Positions 10,029-19,000 of a stretch of 64,000 nt of DNA are shown here, piece by piece. The number at the start of each line of letters is the position of its first letter. Positions within the stretch are counted from its first letter, which is position 1. A program made the position numbers and the translations under genes. The DNA is from Nocardiopsis sp. YSL2. GTDB lineage: Bacteria > Actinomycetota > Actinomycetes > Streptosporangiales > Streptosporangiaceae. Location: the NCBI RefSeq assembly GCF_030555055.1, contig NZ_JAMOAO010000001.1, positions 124,001-188,000 of the forward strand, in the 5' to 3' direction. The notes beneath the pieces were generated by a model. That model ran no database searches. It was given only the letters and a program-made list of their open reading frames with translations, and was not told the DNA's origin.

Positions 10029-11633
10029 GTGGGTACGACGACTCCGGTCACGGCCGGCACGGTGGCGTGGGGGACGCCCACCGCCCGGTGGATGCTGACG
10101 GCGACGGTCCTGGGATCGGGCATGGCGTTCCTGGACTCCACGGTCGTGACGGTGGCGCTGCCCGCCATCGGATCCGACCTCGACACGGGCCTGTCCGGAC
10201 TGCAGTGGATCGTCAACGGGTACATGATCACGCTGTCCGCGCTGATCCTGCTCAGCGGATCGCTCTCGGACCGGTTCGGGCGGGTGCGGCTGTTCATGGC
10301 CGGGGTGGTGGCGTTCGCGCTGGCGTCGGTGCTGTGCACCTTCGCGCCCACCCTGGAGTGGCTGGTGGCGGGGCGCGTCGTCCAGGGGGTGGGCGGTGCG
10401 ATGATGACCCCGGGGAGCCTGGCGATCCTGCAGGCGGGGTTCCGGGAGAAGGACCGGGCCCGGGCGATCGGTGCCTGGTCGGGGCTGACCGGTGTCGCCG
10501 GGGCGGTGGGGCCGTTCCTGGGCGGTTGGCTCGTGCAGATCGGCGACTGGCGGCTGATCTTCCTCATCAACGTCCCGACGGCGGCGGCCGTGCTGCTGAT
10601 CTCCTGGTTCAAGGTGCCCGAGTCGCGGGACTCCGGTGCCGACCACGGGTTGGACTACACGGGCGCCCTGCTGGGAGTGCTGGCTCTGGGCGGGATCACC
10701 TACGCGCTGATCCAGTGGGGCGCGGCGGGTGCCACTCCGGCGGTGCTGACCGCGGCCGCGGTCGGCGTGCTCGCCCTGGCGGCCTTCGTCCTGGCCGAGG
10801 CACGCGGCCGACACCCGATGCTGCCGTTGGGCATCTTCTCCTCGGTCCCCTTCAGCGTGACCAACGCGGCCACGGTGCTGGTCTACGGGGCACTGGGGCC
10901 GATGCTCTTCCTCCTCGTGATCTTCCTGCAGGAGGTGGGCGGGTACTCGCCCATCGCGGCGGGCGCGGCGTCACTGCCGATCACGGTCCTGATGCTGCTG
11001 CTGTCGGCGCGCTCGGGCAAGCTGGCCGCGCGGATCGGGCCCCGTCCCCAGCTTCTGGTCGGACCGTTGCTGCTGGCGGGCGGCTTCCTACTGCTGGCGC
11101 GGTTGGAGCCGGACGCCCCCTACCTGACCGGTGTCCTGCCGGGCGTGCTGCTGGTGGCGCTCGGGCTGGCGTCGGCGGTCGCGCCCCTGACCGCGACCGT
11201 CCTGGCCTCGGCACCCGAACGGCACGCGGGCCTGGCCTCGGGGGTCAACAACACCTTCGCGCGCGGCGCGCAGCTCATCGGAGTGGCCGCCGTCCCGGTG
11301 GCGGCGGGCATCGGGAGCGGTGGCGAGGGGGGCGACGGCTCGGCGAGCGCGTCGGCGATCGCACAGGGCTTCGGTTCGGCGATGCTGATCCTGGCGGGGA
11401 TGTGCGCCCTGGCCGCGTTGTGCGCCCTGGCGCTGCCGCGGCGGTCGGCGCTGCGCGCGGAACGGGGGATGCGGGCGCGCCCGGCGGCCGGGCACGAGGC
11501 GGAAGGGGCGGTCGCGCCGCAGCCGCCCACCGCGCCGTCCCGGTTCTGCGGTACGACGGAGCCGCCGTGGCAGTCCTGTCCCGGCTCGAGCGCGGGCACC
11601 GAACAGGACACCCCCGGCGGGGACGGCCGTTAG
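10029..11633 (+). CDS. DHA2-family (EmrB/QacA) MFS drug exporter
   Basis: The 534-residue protein is a 14-helix major facilitator. Helix 1 has LGSGMAFLDSTVVTVALP, the conserved motif of the DHA2 family, and motif A is DRFGRVRLFMAG. Motif C appears as GAVGPFLGGWL and the cytoplasmic loop WRLIFLINVPTA is characteristic. Members export drugs, dyes or secondary metabolites in exchange for protons. The start is a GTG preceded by GGGAGG eight bases upstream. The C-terminal 70 residues are hydrophilic and not membrane-embedded. No regulator lies adjacent, and it has its own promoter region behind the preceding terminator. Confidence 0.88.
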   Translation: MGTTTPVTAGTVAWGTPTARWMLTATVLGSGMAFLDSTVVTVALPAIGSDLDTGLSGLQWIVNGYMITLSALILLSGSLSDRFGRVRLFMAGVVAFALASVLCTFAPTLEWLVAGRVVQGVGGAMMTPGSLAILQAGFREKDRARAIGAWSGLTGVAGAVGPFLGGWLVQIGDWRLIFLINVPTAAAVLLISWFKVPESRDSGADHGLDYTGALLGVLALGGITYALIQWGAAGATPAVLTAAAVGVLALAAFVLAEARGRHPMLPLGIFSSVPFSVTNAATVLVYGALGPMLFLLVIFLQEVGGYSPIAAGAASLPITVLMLLLSARSGKLAARIGPRPQLLVGPLLLAGGFLLLARLEPDAPYLTGVLPGVLLVALGLASAVAPLTATVLASAPERHAGLASGVNNTFARGAQLIGVAAVPVAAGIGSGGEGGDGSASASAIAQGFGSAMLILAGMCALAALCALALPRRSALRAERGMRARPAAGHEAEGAVAPQPPTAPSRFCGTTEPPWQSCPGSSAGTEQDTPGGDGR

Positions 11634-11703
11634 GGCGGGTGTGGCGGACGCTGCCCGTCGCGGGCGGCGCGTCCTCCCGAGCCCCTCGGCGCGGGCACCG
11701 GTT

Positions 11704-11997
11704 CTACTGGTCCTCGGGCCGCTCCTCGGCACCGGACTCGACCTCCGCCTCGGGCACGACGCTGACCGCTTCCTCCTCGGCACTGCGCTCGGCGCCCCAG
11801 CGCTGGTGGGGAACGACATCCGTGCGTTCCGCGCGCACCTCGGCGTTGATGCCCAGTGTGCCGCGGCTGTCATCGTCCTCGAAGTCGTAGCCGAGGATGT
11901 TGAAGTCGGCGTCGATGGAGCGCTCGCTCTCGGCGATCTCGCTCTCCTGGGGGTCGTCCCCCATGTCCGCGTCGACGTCGTAGGGTCCTTCGCTCAC
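11704..11997 (-). CDS. small acidic hypothetical protein
   Basis: This 97-residue protein is strongly acidic (about a third Asp and Glu) with no membrane segment or recognisable domain. The start is a GTG preceded by AAGGAGGGGG, an excellent ribosome binding site, which supports it as a real gene despite its low complexity. Acidic disordered proteins of this kind are common in actinomycetes. It is convergent with the MFS gene and 86 bases upstream of the glycosyltransferase stop. I do not recognise a function. Confidence 0.6.
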   Translation of the reverse strand: MSEGPYDVDADMGDDPQESEIAESERSIDADFNILGYDFEDDDSRGTLGINAEVRAERTDVVPHQRWGAERSAEEEAVSVVPEAEVESGAEERPEDQ

Positions 11998-12082
11998 AGT
12001 GTCCCCCTCCTTACCCCGATGCTCCGATGATCGCAGGTCGCGGAAGACATGTCAGCTTCCCGGCGGTGTCACCGCCCCCGGG

Positions 12083-12901
<819 letters not shown>

Positions 12902-13074
12902 GCGCGGCGGCTCCTGGGTGTGGACAACGAAAAGGACACTACGTCGCAAACAGCCCATGACGCGCCAATCGCGCAAGGGGCGTGAACGGTAGGGTACGCG
13001 GTCCCCGTACGCGGCACGAGGGGAAGGCCTCACCGTACGCGTCCGGAACCGGCCGTACCCCCGGCCGCCCCACG

Positions 13075-13881
13075 TCACTGCCCCCGCGCGTCCATGACGA
13101 CGGCGACGTGCACGAGGGCTCCGGTCTCCTCCAGGGTCATCAGGACCTCGGGGTCGGCACGGTTGTCGGTGACCAGGTGGGCGATCATCTCCGGGGCGAC
13201 CGTGGGAACCATGGTGTCCGCGCCGATCTTGGTGTGGTCGGCCAGCACGATGACCTCCTCGGCGCAGGCCGCCAGGGCGCGGTCGACACTGGCCACCGCC
13301 GGGTTGGGCGTGCTCAGTCCGCGGTCCGCGCTGACCCCGTTGCCGGTCAGGAAGGCCCGGTTGACCCGCAGCCCGTCGAGGAACTGCTCGGCCGCACCCC
13401 CCACCAGGGCCCTGATGGGGCCGTGCAGCGTCCCGCCGGTCATCACGACCTCCACGCCGGCGGCGTTCAGCAGGGCGTCGGCCACGCGCAGGGAATTGGT
13501 GACCACGGTCAGGTCGGTGTGGGAGGCGAGTTCGCGGGCGAAGGCCTCGGCGGTGGTGCCGGGGCCGATCGTGACGGCGTCACCCGGGCGGACCAGACGG
13601 GCGGCGGAGGCGGCGATGGCGGCCTTCTCGGCCGCGCACTGCTCGCTCTTGCCCGCGTAGCTCTGCTCGTGACCGATCCGGCCCGGCAGCGCGGCGCCGC
13701 CGCGGCGGCGGTCGACCAGTCCCTCGGCCTCCAGCGCGCGCACGTCGCGGCGGACGGTCACCTCCGAGGCCCGGACCTTGACCGCGATATCACGCAGGGA
13801 CATGGTGCCATTGGCGCGGACCAGTTCGAGAATGCGCTCCCGGCGTTCGGCGGCGAACGCCGGACGGTTCTCCTCGGCCAT
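13075..13881 (-). CDS. DeoR/GlpR family transcriptional regulator
   Basis: This 268-residue protein has an N-terminal DeoR HTH (residues 13-65: RRERILELVRANGTMSLRDI, then EVTVRRDVRALEAEGLV) and a sugar-phosphate-isomerase-like sensor domain with GPGTTAEAFA and LTVVTNSLRVADAL. DeoR proteins usually repress sugar-phosphate catabolism and respond to a phosphorylated sugar. No sugar operon is adjacent, so its target is elsewhere or is itself. The gene is on the same strand as the glycosyltransferase, 174 bases upstream of it. It is a probable orphan regulator. Confidence 0.85.
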   Translation of the reverse strand: MAEENRPAFAAERRERILELVRANGTMSLRDIAVKVRASEVTVRRDVRALEAEGLVDRRRGGAALPGRIGHEQSYAGKSEQCAAEKAAIAASAARLVRPGDAVTIGPGTTAEAFARELASHTDLTVVTNSLRVADALLNAAGVEVVMTGGTLHGPIRALVGGAAEQFLDGLRVNRAFLTGNGVSADRGLSTPNPAVASVDRALAACAEEVIVLADHTKIGADTMVPTVAPEMIAHLVTDNRADPEVLMTLEETGALVHVAVVMDARGQ

Positions 13882-13898
13882 GGACGTGACTCGCTTTC

Positions 13899-13925
13899 AC
13901 CCGTGCTCGAAACGTGCGCACGGGT
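13899..13925 (-). terminator. hairpin after the small membrane protein gene
   Basis: ACCCGTGC and GCACGGGT form an 8-bp stem with an 11-base loop in the short gap between the small membrane protein stop and the DeoR start. Confidence 0.4.
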
Positions 13926-13939
13926 CCTCCCGCGCCTCT

Positions 13940-14089
13940 TCAGGGTACGGGCCGGTCCTCACGGTCCGCGGCCTCGCGGGCGGCGGGGGGCGTCGGGGGC
14001 TTCTCCATCAGGAGGGTGACGATCACGACGAGTGTGAGGGCGACCAGTCCGATGAGGGCACCGGCTCCGAAGAGCATGACGACTGACAT
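13940..14089 (-). CDS. 49-residue single-pass membrane protein
   Basis: The small protein has one hydrophobic segment of about 25 residues (FGAGALIGLVALTLVVIVTL), followed by a Pro-rich and charged tail with alternating Glu, Asp and Arg. GGGAGG lies 5 bases before the ATG, so translation is likely. It is divergent from the phosphopantetheinyl transferase gene. Such one-helix proteins often modify a larger membrane complex, but nothing here shows which. Confidence 0.55.
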   Translation of the reverse strand: MSVVMLFGAGALIGLVALTLVVIVTLLMEKPPTPPAAREAADREDRPVP

Positions 14090-14191
14090 ACGGGCCTCCC
14101 GAGGGATGGGCTGACCTGCCAATAACCAAATTCCCGGTTTAGCTTGGCCTCACACCACCGATCACCGGGAAGATGCGGTGAGAATGGGTGC

Positions 14192-14992
14192 ATGACGGTC
14201 GACCCCACACCCCTGGCACCCACCGTCTGGTGGGCCCGCATCTCCGACGCCGATCCCCGCCTCCTGCGCCTGCTCGACGCAGGCGAGCGGACCCGCAACG
14301 CCCGCTTCCGCCGACAGGCCGACCGCGACCGGCACCTGCTGGGCCGCTCCCTGGCCCGGCTGGCGCTGGCCGACCTCGCCGGCTGCCCTCCGGAGAAGGT
14401 CACCTTCGACCTGCGCTGCCGCTCCTGCGAGGACAAGGAGCGCACCGGGGCGCGCGGCGGCGACGACGAGCCCCACGGCAAGCCGCACCCCTCGGGACCC
14501 GCCCAGGGCCTGGAGATCTCGGTGAGCCACTCCGGTGACTGGGTGGCCCTGGCGGTGAGCGAGGGGGCACCGGTCGGGATCGACGTCGAGGGCGTCTCGG
14601 AGGCGCGCGACGTCGAGGGGCTGGCCGACTTCACGCTGGCCGAGGTCGAACGCCGGGACTGGCTGCTCCTGCCCGCCGAGGAGCGGGCGACCGCGTTCTT
14701 CGGCTACTGGGCGCGCAAGGAGGCCCTGCTCAAGGCCACCGGCCTGGGGCTGTCGGGCGGTCTGCGCCGGGTGGCCGTCTCCCCGCCGCACACCCGGGCG
14801 CGGCTGCTGTCCTGGGAGGGCGGCGGGGGCCCCGACGCCGCGTGGCTGTCGGACCTGGAACGGGGCACGGCCTACCGGTCGGCCCTGGCGGTGCTGACCG
14901 ACCGACCGGTGGACGTGGTCGTGCGCACCCCCCAGGACACCGCCGACCTGCTCGCCACCCGGGACGTCAGGACCGGGCCAGGTGGCGGCTGA
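14192..14992 (+). CDS. 4'-phosphopantetheinyl transferase (Sfp type)
   Basis: The enzyme activates acyl- and peptidyl-carrier proteins by adding phosphopantetheine from CoA. The 266-residue length fits the Sfp branch. Signature motifs are SVSHSGDWVALA, VGIDVEG and FGYWARKEALLKATG, with the magnesium-binding Asp and Glu in the second and the WxxKEA block in the third. A Cys pair in DLRCRSCEDK is followed by an insertion of about a dozen residues before PHGKP, longer than the usual CxxCGxPHGKP link. The gene tail overlaps the convergent acyl-CoA dehydrogenase tail by 26 bases. No PKS or NRPS genes lie in the window, so it probably serves genome-wide carrier proteins. Confidence 0.9.
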   Translation: MTVDPTPLAPTVWWARISDADPRLLRLLDAGERTRNARFRRQADRDRHLLGRSLARLALADLAGCPPEKVTFDLRCRSCEDKERTGARGGDDEPHGKPHPSGPAQGLEISVSHSGDWVALAVSEGAPVGIDVEGVSEARDVEGLADFTLAEVERRDWLLLPAEERATAFFGYWARKEALLKATGLGLSGGLRRVAVSPPHTRARLLSWEGGGGPDAAWLSDLERGTAYRSALAVLTDRPVDVVVRTPQDTADLLATRDVRTGPGGG

Positions 14993-16118
14993 TCACCATC
15001 CGCTGCACCTGGTTGGTGCCCTCCACGATCTGCAGCACCTTGGCCTCGCGCATGTACCGCTCCACCGGGAAGTCGCGCGTGTAGCCGTAGCCGCCGAACA
15101 CCTGGACGGCGTCGGTGGTGACGCGCATGGCGGTGTCGGTGGCCATGAGCTTGGCCATCGCGGCGCGCTCACCGAAGGGGCGCCCGGCGTCGCGCAGGCG
15201 GGCGGCCGACAGGTACAGCTCCCGGGAGGCGGCGACCTGGGTGGCCATGTCGGCCAGCATGAAGCCCACGCCCTGGAAGTCGCCGATGGCCCGGCCGAAC
15301 TGGTGGCGTTCGCGCGAGTAGGCCACGGCCGCCTCCAACGCGGCCTGGGCCAGGCCGACGGCACAGGCCGCGATGCCCAGACGGCCGGAGTCCAGAGCGG
15401 ACAGCGCGATGCCGAATCCCTGGTCCCGCGGTCCGATGAGCGCCCCCTCGTCGAGTTCGACGCCGTCGAAGAGCACGCCGGCGGTGGGTGAGGAGTTCAT
15501 CCCCATCTTGTGCTCCGGGGCGGCCGCACCGAGCCCGGGGGTGTCGGCCGGCACGTGGAAGCAGCTGATCCCCCGGGCCCCGGATCCGGGTTCCCCGGTA
15601 CGGGCGAAGAGCGTGTAGTAGTCGGCGCGGCCCCCATGGGTGATCCACGCCTTGGCGCCGTTGACCCGGAAGCCGTGCCCGGTGTCCTCGGCCCGGGTGG
15701 TCAGTGCGGCGGCGTCGGACCCGGAGGCGGCCTCCGAGAGGCAGTAGGCGCCGAGCCGGTCGCCGCCGAGCATGTCGGGCAGGTGGTCGGCCCGCTGCTC
15801 GTCGGTGCCGAAGGCGGCCATCGGATAGCAGGACAGGGTGTGCACGCTCACGCCCAGCCCGACCGCGAGCCAGCCGCGGGCCAGCTCCTCCACGACCTGG
15901 AGGTAGACCTCGTAGGGCTGGTCGCCGCCGCCGTGGTCGGAGGGGTAGGGCAGGCCGAGCAGGCCCGCGGCCCCGAGGGTGGCGAAGACCTCGCGCGGGA
16001 AGACGGCGTTCTCCTCGTCGCCCGCCGCACGCGGCAGGAGCTCCTTGTCCACGATCTCCCGGGTCAGCTCGAGCAGCTGCTCGGCCTCCGGAGTGTGCAG
16101 TGTGCGTTCGACCGCCAT
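14967..16118 (-). CDS. acyl-CoA dehydrogenase
   Basis: This 383-residue FAD enzyme oxidises acyl-CoA thioesters to 2-enoyl-CoA. The N-terminal helical domain, the middle beta domain with the FAD-binding CLSEAASGSDAAAL and WITHGG patterns, and the C-terminal helical domain with the base in LQIVEGTNQVQR are all present. The layout and length are those of short/branched-chain enzymes. The start ATG is preceded by GGGGAGAGG. A palindrome at 16162-16179 overlaps its promoter region, suggesting TetR-type control. Its 3' end overlaps the convergent phosphopantetheinyl transferase gene. Confidence 0.92.
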   Translation of the reverse strand: MAVERTLHTPEAEQLLELTREIVDKELLPRAAGDEENAVFPREVFATLGAAGLLGLPYPSDHGGGDQPYEVYLQVVEELARGWLAVGLGVSVHTLSCYPMAAFGTDEQRADHLPDMLGGDRLGAYCLSEAASGSDAAALTTRAEDTGHGFRVNGAKAWITHGGRADYYTLFARTGEPGSGARGISCFHVPADTPGLGAAAPEHKMGMNSSPTAGVLFDGVELDEGALIGPRDQGFGIALSALDSGRLGIAACAVGLAQAALEAAVAYSRERHQFGRAIGDFQGVGFMLADMATQVAASRELYLSAARLRDAGRPFGERAAMAKLMATDTAMRVTTDAVQVFGGYGYTRDFPVERYMREAKVLQIVEGTNQVQRMVISRHLARS

Positions 16119-16161
16119 GAACCTCTCCCCAGCGTGCGCGCGGACCCACCACGACCACATT

Positions 16162-16179
16162 TAGTAGGTCGTCCAACTA
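16162..16179. promoter_or_regulatory. TetR-type operator in the acyl-CoA dehydrogenase promoter
   Basis: The 18-base sequence TAGTAGGTCGTCCAACTA is an imperfect palindrome matching its own complement at 14 of 18 positions. It lies 44 bases upstream of the acyl-CoA dehydrogenase start, where the promoter must be. Confidence 0.5.
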
Positions 16180-16344
16180 TATGGTGACGAACGGCACCTT
16201 ATCTCACCAAGCGAGACGGCGGAACGACCGAGCCCTCGACACCGGGAACCGCGGCGACGGGCTTCGCTGAACGAGGCGCCCCGGGAGACCCGCCCAGGGC
16301 GTACGCCTGTACACGGGACCCCTCCGCGTCCTAGATTCCCTCGC

Positions 16345-17271
16345 ATGGACCTCGAACTCCGCCATCTGCGCACCCTCTGCCTCCTGGCCGACACCGGCAG
16401 CGTGACCAAGGCGGCCGCCGCGCTCTCCACGTCCCAGCCCGCGCTGACCACGCAGCTGCAGCGGATCGAGCGCGAGGTCGGCGGCCCTCTGTTCCACCGG
16501 GGGCGCTCAGGCGTCAAACCGACGGAGCTCGGGGAGTTCGTCCTGGTCAGAGCCCGCTCCGTCCTTCTGTCCATGGACGACCTGGTGAACGACATCACCG
16601 CGCGCGGCGCCTCTCCCACCACACTGCGCATCGGCGGCGTGGGGGCACTGGCGCTGGAGCTGTCGGCGCGGATGTCGGAGGTGGTCCCCCACGTACCGAT
16701 CCAGGTCCGCACGGAGTACTCCCCCAAACTGGTCACCGACCTGGTCCGGGCCGGGCGGCTGGACGCGGGGACCACGATCGACTACGCGGACCGCGATCCC
16801 TCCACGGACGGCCCGCTGGCCTGGGCGATGCTGGCCGTGGAGCCGCTCCACGTGGCCCTGTGGGCCGACCACCCGGCGGCGGGCTCCCCCGTCGTCCGGC
16901 TCGCCGACCTCGCCGACAGCCCCTGGGCGCTGACGCCCCCCGACGGCGCGGGCTGGCCCGACTGCTTCTACCTCGCCTGCCAGCGCGCGGGCTTCACCCC
17001 CGACGTACCCTTCCGGCTCTACGAGCGCTCGGAGATCCGCGACCTCATCTCCGACGGCCGGGCGATCGCGCCCTGCCAGTCGGACTTCGAGACCGGGGCC
17101 AACGTGGTGATCCGTCCGCTGGCCGGCGCCCCGATCCAACTGCGCCACCTCCTGGTCTGGCGCCGCGACGGCGCCGTGCACCAGTACGCCGACCAGATCG
17201 CCCGGGTGGCCCGCCGGATCCTGGACCGCGGCCCCCGCGACACCACCGAACCGGTCGGTTCGCTGGGCTGA
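16345..17271 (+). CDS. LysR family transcriptional regulator
   Basis: The 308-residue protein has an N-terminal winged HTH (residues 4-60: LRHLRTLCLLADTGSVTKAA, then TSQPALTTQLQRIEREVGGP) and a LysR substrate-binding domain from about residue 90. It should act as a dimer or tetramer that binds its own promoter. It is divergent from the acyl-CoA dehydrogenase, with 226 bases between the starts, the usual LysR arrangement, so the dehydrogenase may be a target, although the TetR-like palindrome there points to a different regulator. The co-inducer is unknown. Confidence 0.85.
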   Translation: MDLELRHLRTLCLLADTGSVTKAAAALSTSQPALTTQLQRIEREVGGPLFHRGRSGVKPTELGEFVLVRARSVLLSMDDLVNDITARGASPTTLRIGGVGALALELSARMSEVVPHVPIQVRTEYSPKLVTDLVRAGRLDAGTTIDYADRDPSTDGPLAWAMLAVEPLHVALWADHPAAGSPVVRLADLADSPWALTPPDGAGWPDCFYLACQRAGFTPDVPFRLYERSEIRDLISDGRAIAPCQSDFETGANVVIRPLAGAPIQLRHLLVWRRDGAVHQYADQIARVARRILDRGPRDTTEPVGSLG

Positions 17272-17618
17272 CCACCGGCTCCGCCACCCGCCGCCGACAC
17301 CGCTCGCCCGGGGCCCGCCACGTGTCCCGGCGGCCCGCTACGCGTCCGGTCGACGCGTCACGTGTCCCACCGGCGCACCCCCTCGGCGAGCCACGCCGAC
17401 GTGCCCGCTCACCTGGGCCGATGCCGCCCCGGGCTCCGCACCGCACCAGGGAACCGCCCCCCGCGCGGACAGTGGCCCACGGCACACGTATGCTACTCAC
17501 TGGTAAGCTACCGACCAGTAGGTGTGCTCCCCCATGACCGGGTTCACCTCTCGTCATCCCCCCGGGGGTCCGCTCCCCGCCCAGGCGGACACAGCACTAC
17601 AGGCTCAGGACACCATCA
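17272..17618. other. intergenic region before the substrate-binding lipoprotein
   Basis: These 347 bases hold no recognisable gene. The clear structure is the imperfect palindrome at 17492-17520. The final 90 bases precede the lipoprotein start and should include its promoter and leader. Confidence 0.55.
17492..17520. promoter_or_regulatory. TetR-like operator upstream of the substrate-binding protein
   Basis: CTACT and AGTAG are the outer arms of a 29-base imperfect palindrome. Inside it ACTGGT and ACCAGT form perfect 6-base arms, and the core includes ACCGACC, shared with the fabG operator. It lies about 100 bases before the lipoprotein start. Confidence 0.5.
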
Positions 17619-18947
17619 ATGCGATCACTGAAGGCATTCGCCTCCGCGCTCACCGTCGCACTCCTCGTCTCCTCCTGCTCCGGCGGCGCACCCGACGACG
17701 AGGCGACCGGCGCCCCGACGGACGAGACCATGGGCGTCACCGACGACACCGTGGTCATCGGAACCCACCAGCCGCTCACCGGGTCCGCGGCTCCGGGCTT
17801 CCGGCACGTGTCCACGGGAGCCCGGGCGGTCTTCGACTACATCAACGACAACGGCGGCATCCACGGACGCCGGATCGACTACCAGGTACAGGACGACGGG
17901 TTCGACCCCGCGCGCACGGCCGAGGCCGCCCGGGTCCTGATGGAGGACCACGAGATCTTCGCGATGCTCGGCGGACTCGGCACCCCCACCCACGAGGCGG
18001 TCATCGCCGACCTCAACGAGGCGGGTGTGCCCGACCTGTTCGTCTCCTCCGGAGCGCTGGCCTGGGACCAGCCCGAGGAGTACCCCTACAGCTACGGGTT
18101 CCAGGTCGACTACACCAAGGAGGCCAAGATCCAGGGCCACTTCCTCGCCGAGAACTTCTCCGGCGAGGAGGTCGCCCTGCTCTACCAGAACGACGACGTG
18201 GGCCCCTCCTCACACGCGGGCATCGAGCAGTACCTCACCGACGAGATCGTGGCCTGGGAGTCCTACGACCCCGGCGTGCCCGAACTGGGCGGCCAGATCT
18301 CCGCGATGAAGGCCAGCGGCGCCGACGTCGCCGTCTGCTACTGCATCCCCGCCTTCCTCGCCCAGGCGGTCATGGAGGCCGCCGCCGTCGGCTACGAGCC
18401 CCAGTGGGTCGCGCCCAGCTTCGGAGGCGACGTCCAGATCGCCACCGGCCTCATCGAACAGTTCTCCGAGGGCACCCCGGCCGAGGACATCCCGGCCGAG
18501 GCCTTCCTGGACGGGCTCATCATCACGTCGTTCCTGCCCCCGGTCGCCCAGCCCGACGACCCCTGGACCGCGTTCTTCCACGAGATCCACCAGGAGTACA
18601 ACGAGGGCACCCCCTTCACCGACACCACGGTGTACGGCATGGCGCAGGCGGTCCTGTTCGCGCAGGTCCTCATGGAGACCGGCCCCGACCTCACCCGCCA
18701 GTCGCTCATCGACACCCTGCACTCGCGCGAGTGGACCGGTCCGGGCCTGGTGCCCTTCCAGGCGACCGAGAACGACCACAGCGGCTACGCCGGTGTCCAG
18801 GTGATGCGGCACCACGCGGACGAGGAGCTGGAGATCCTGCAGGAACCGATGGCCACCGACAGCGACGGCGGCGAGATCGTGCCCTTCGAACTGGACCGGC
18901 CCGCCCCCGAGGACATGGAGCTCTTCGACGGAACCGGTGAGGGGTAG
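17619..18947 (+). CDS. ABC transporter substrate-binding lipoprotein, Leu/Ile/Val-binding type
   Basis: The 442-residue protein starts with a type II signal peptide whose lipobox LVSSC places the lipidated Cys at residue 20. The mature part has the periplasmic binding protein fold of the branched-chain amino acid family (ligand-binding-receptor type): VVIGTHQPLTGSAAPGF, then NGGIHGRRIDYQVQDDGFDP. It should bind amino acids, amides or small organic acids outside the membrane and deliver them to a permease. No permease or ATPase gene lies near, so it is an orphan component or acts as a sensor. A TetR-like palindrome lies upstream and a hairpin follows. Confidence 0.85.
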   Translation: MRSLKAFASALTVALLVSSCSGGAPDDEATGAPTDETMGVTDDTVVIGTHQPLTGSAAPGFRHVSTGARAVFDYINDNGGIHGRRIDYQVQDDGFDPARTAEAARVLMEDHEIFAMLGGLGTPTHEAVIADLNEAGVPDLFVSSGALAWDQPEEYPYSYGFQVDYTKEAKIQGHFLAENFSGEEVALLYQNDDVGPSSHAGIEQYLTDEIVAWESYDPGVPELGGQISAMKASGADVAVCYCIPAFLAQAVMEAAAVGYEPQWVAPSFGGDVQIATGLIEQFSEGTPAEDIPAEAFLDGLIITSFLPPVAQPDDPWTAFFHEIHQEYNEGTPFTDTTVYGMAQAVLFAQVLMETGPDLTRQSLIDTLHSREWTGPGLVPFQATENDHSGYAGVQVMRHHADEELEILQEPMATDSDGGEIVPFELDRPAPEDMELFDGTGEG

Positions 18948-18957
18948 GGGCGTAGGT

Positions 18958-19000
18958 GGCGGGCGCCACGGCCCCTGCGGGCGGGCCTCAGGCGCCCGCC
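18958..19000. terminator. hairpin between convergent lipoprotein and VTT genes
   Basis: GGCGGGCGCC and GGCGCCCGCC are perfect 10-base arms separated by 23 bases; the right arm overlaps the end of the VTT gene on the other strand. Confidence 0.4.

Noticed and set aside
17362..17631. A short ORF upstream of the binding lipoprotein
   Set aside because: The residues are low-complexity Arg/Pro/His with no domain or ribosome site, in a region dominated by an operator-like palindrome.
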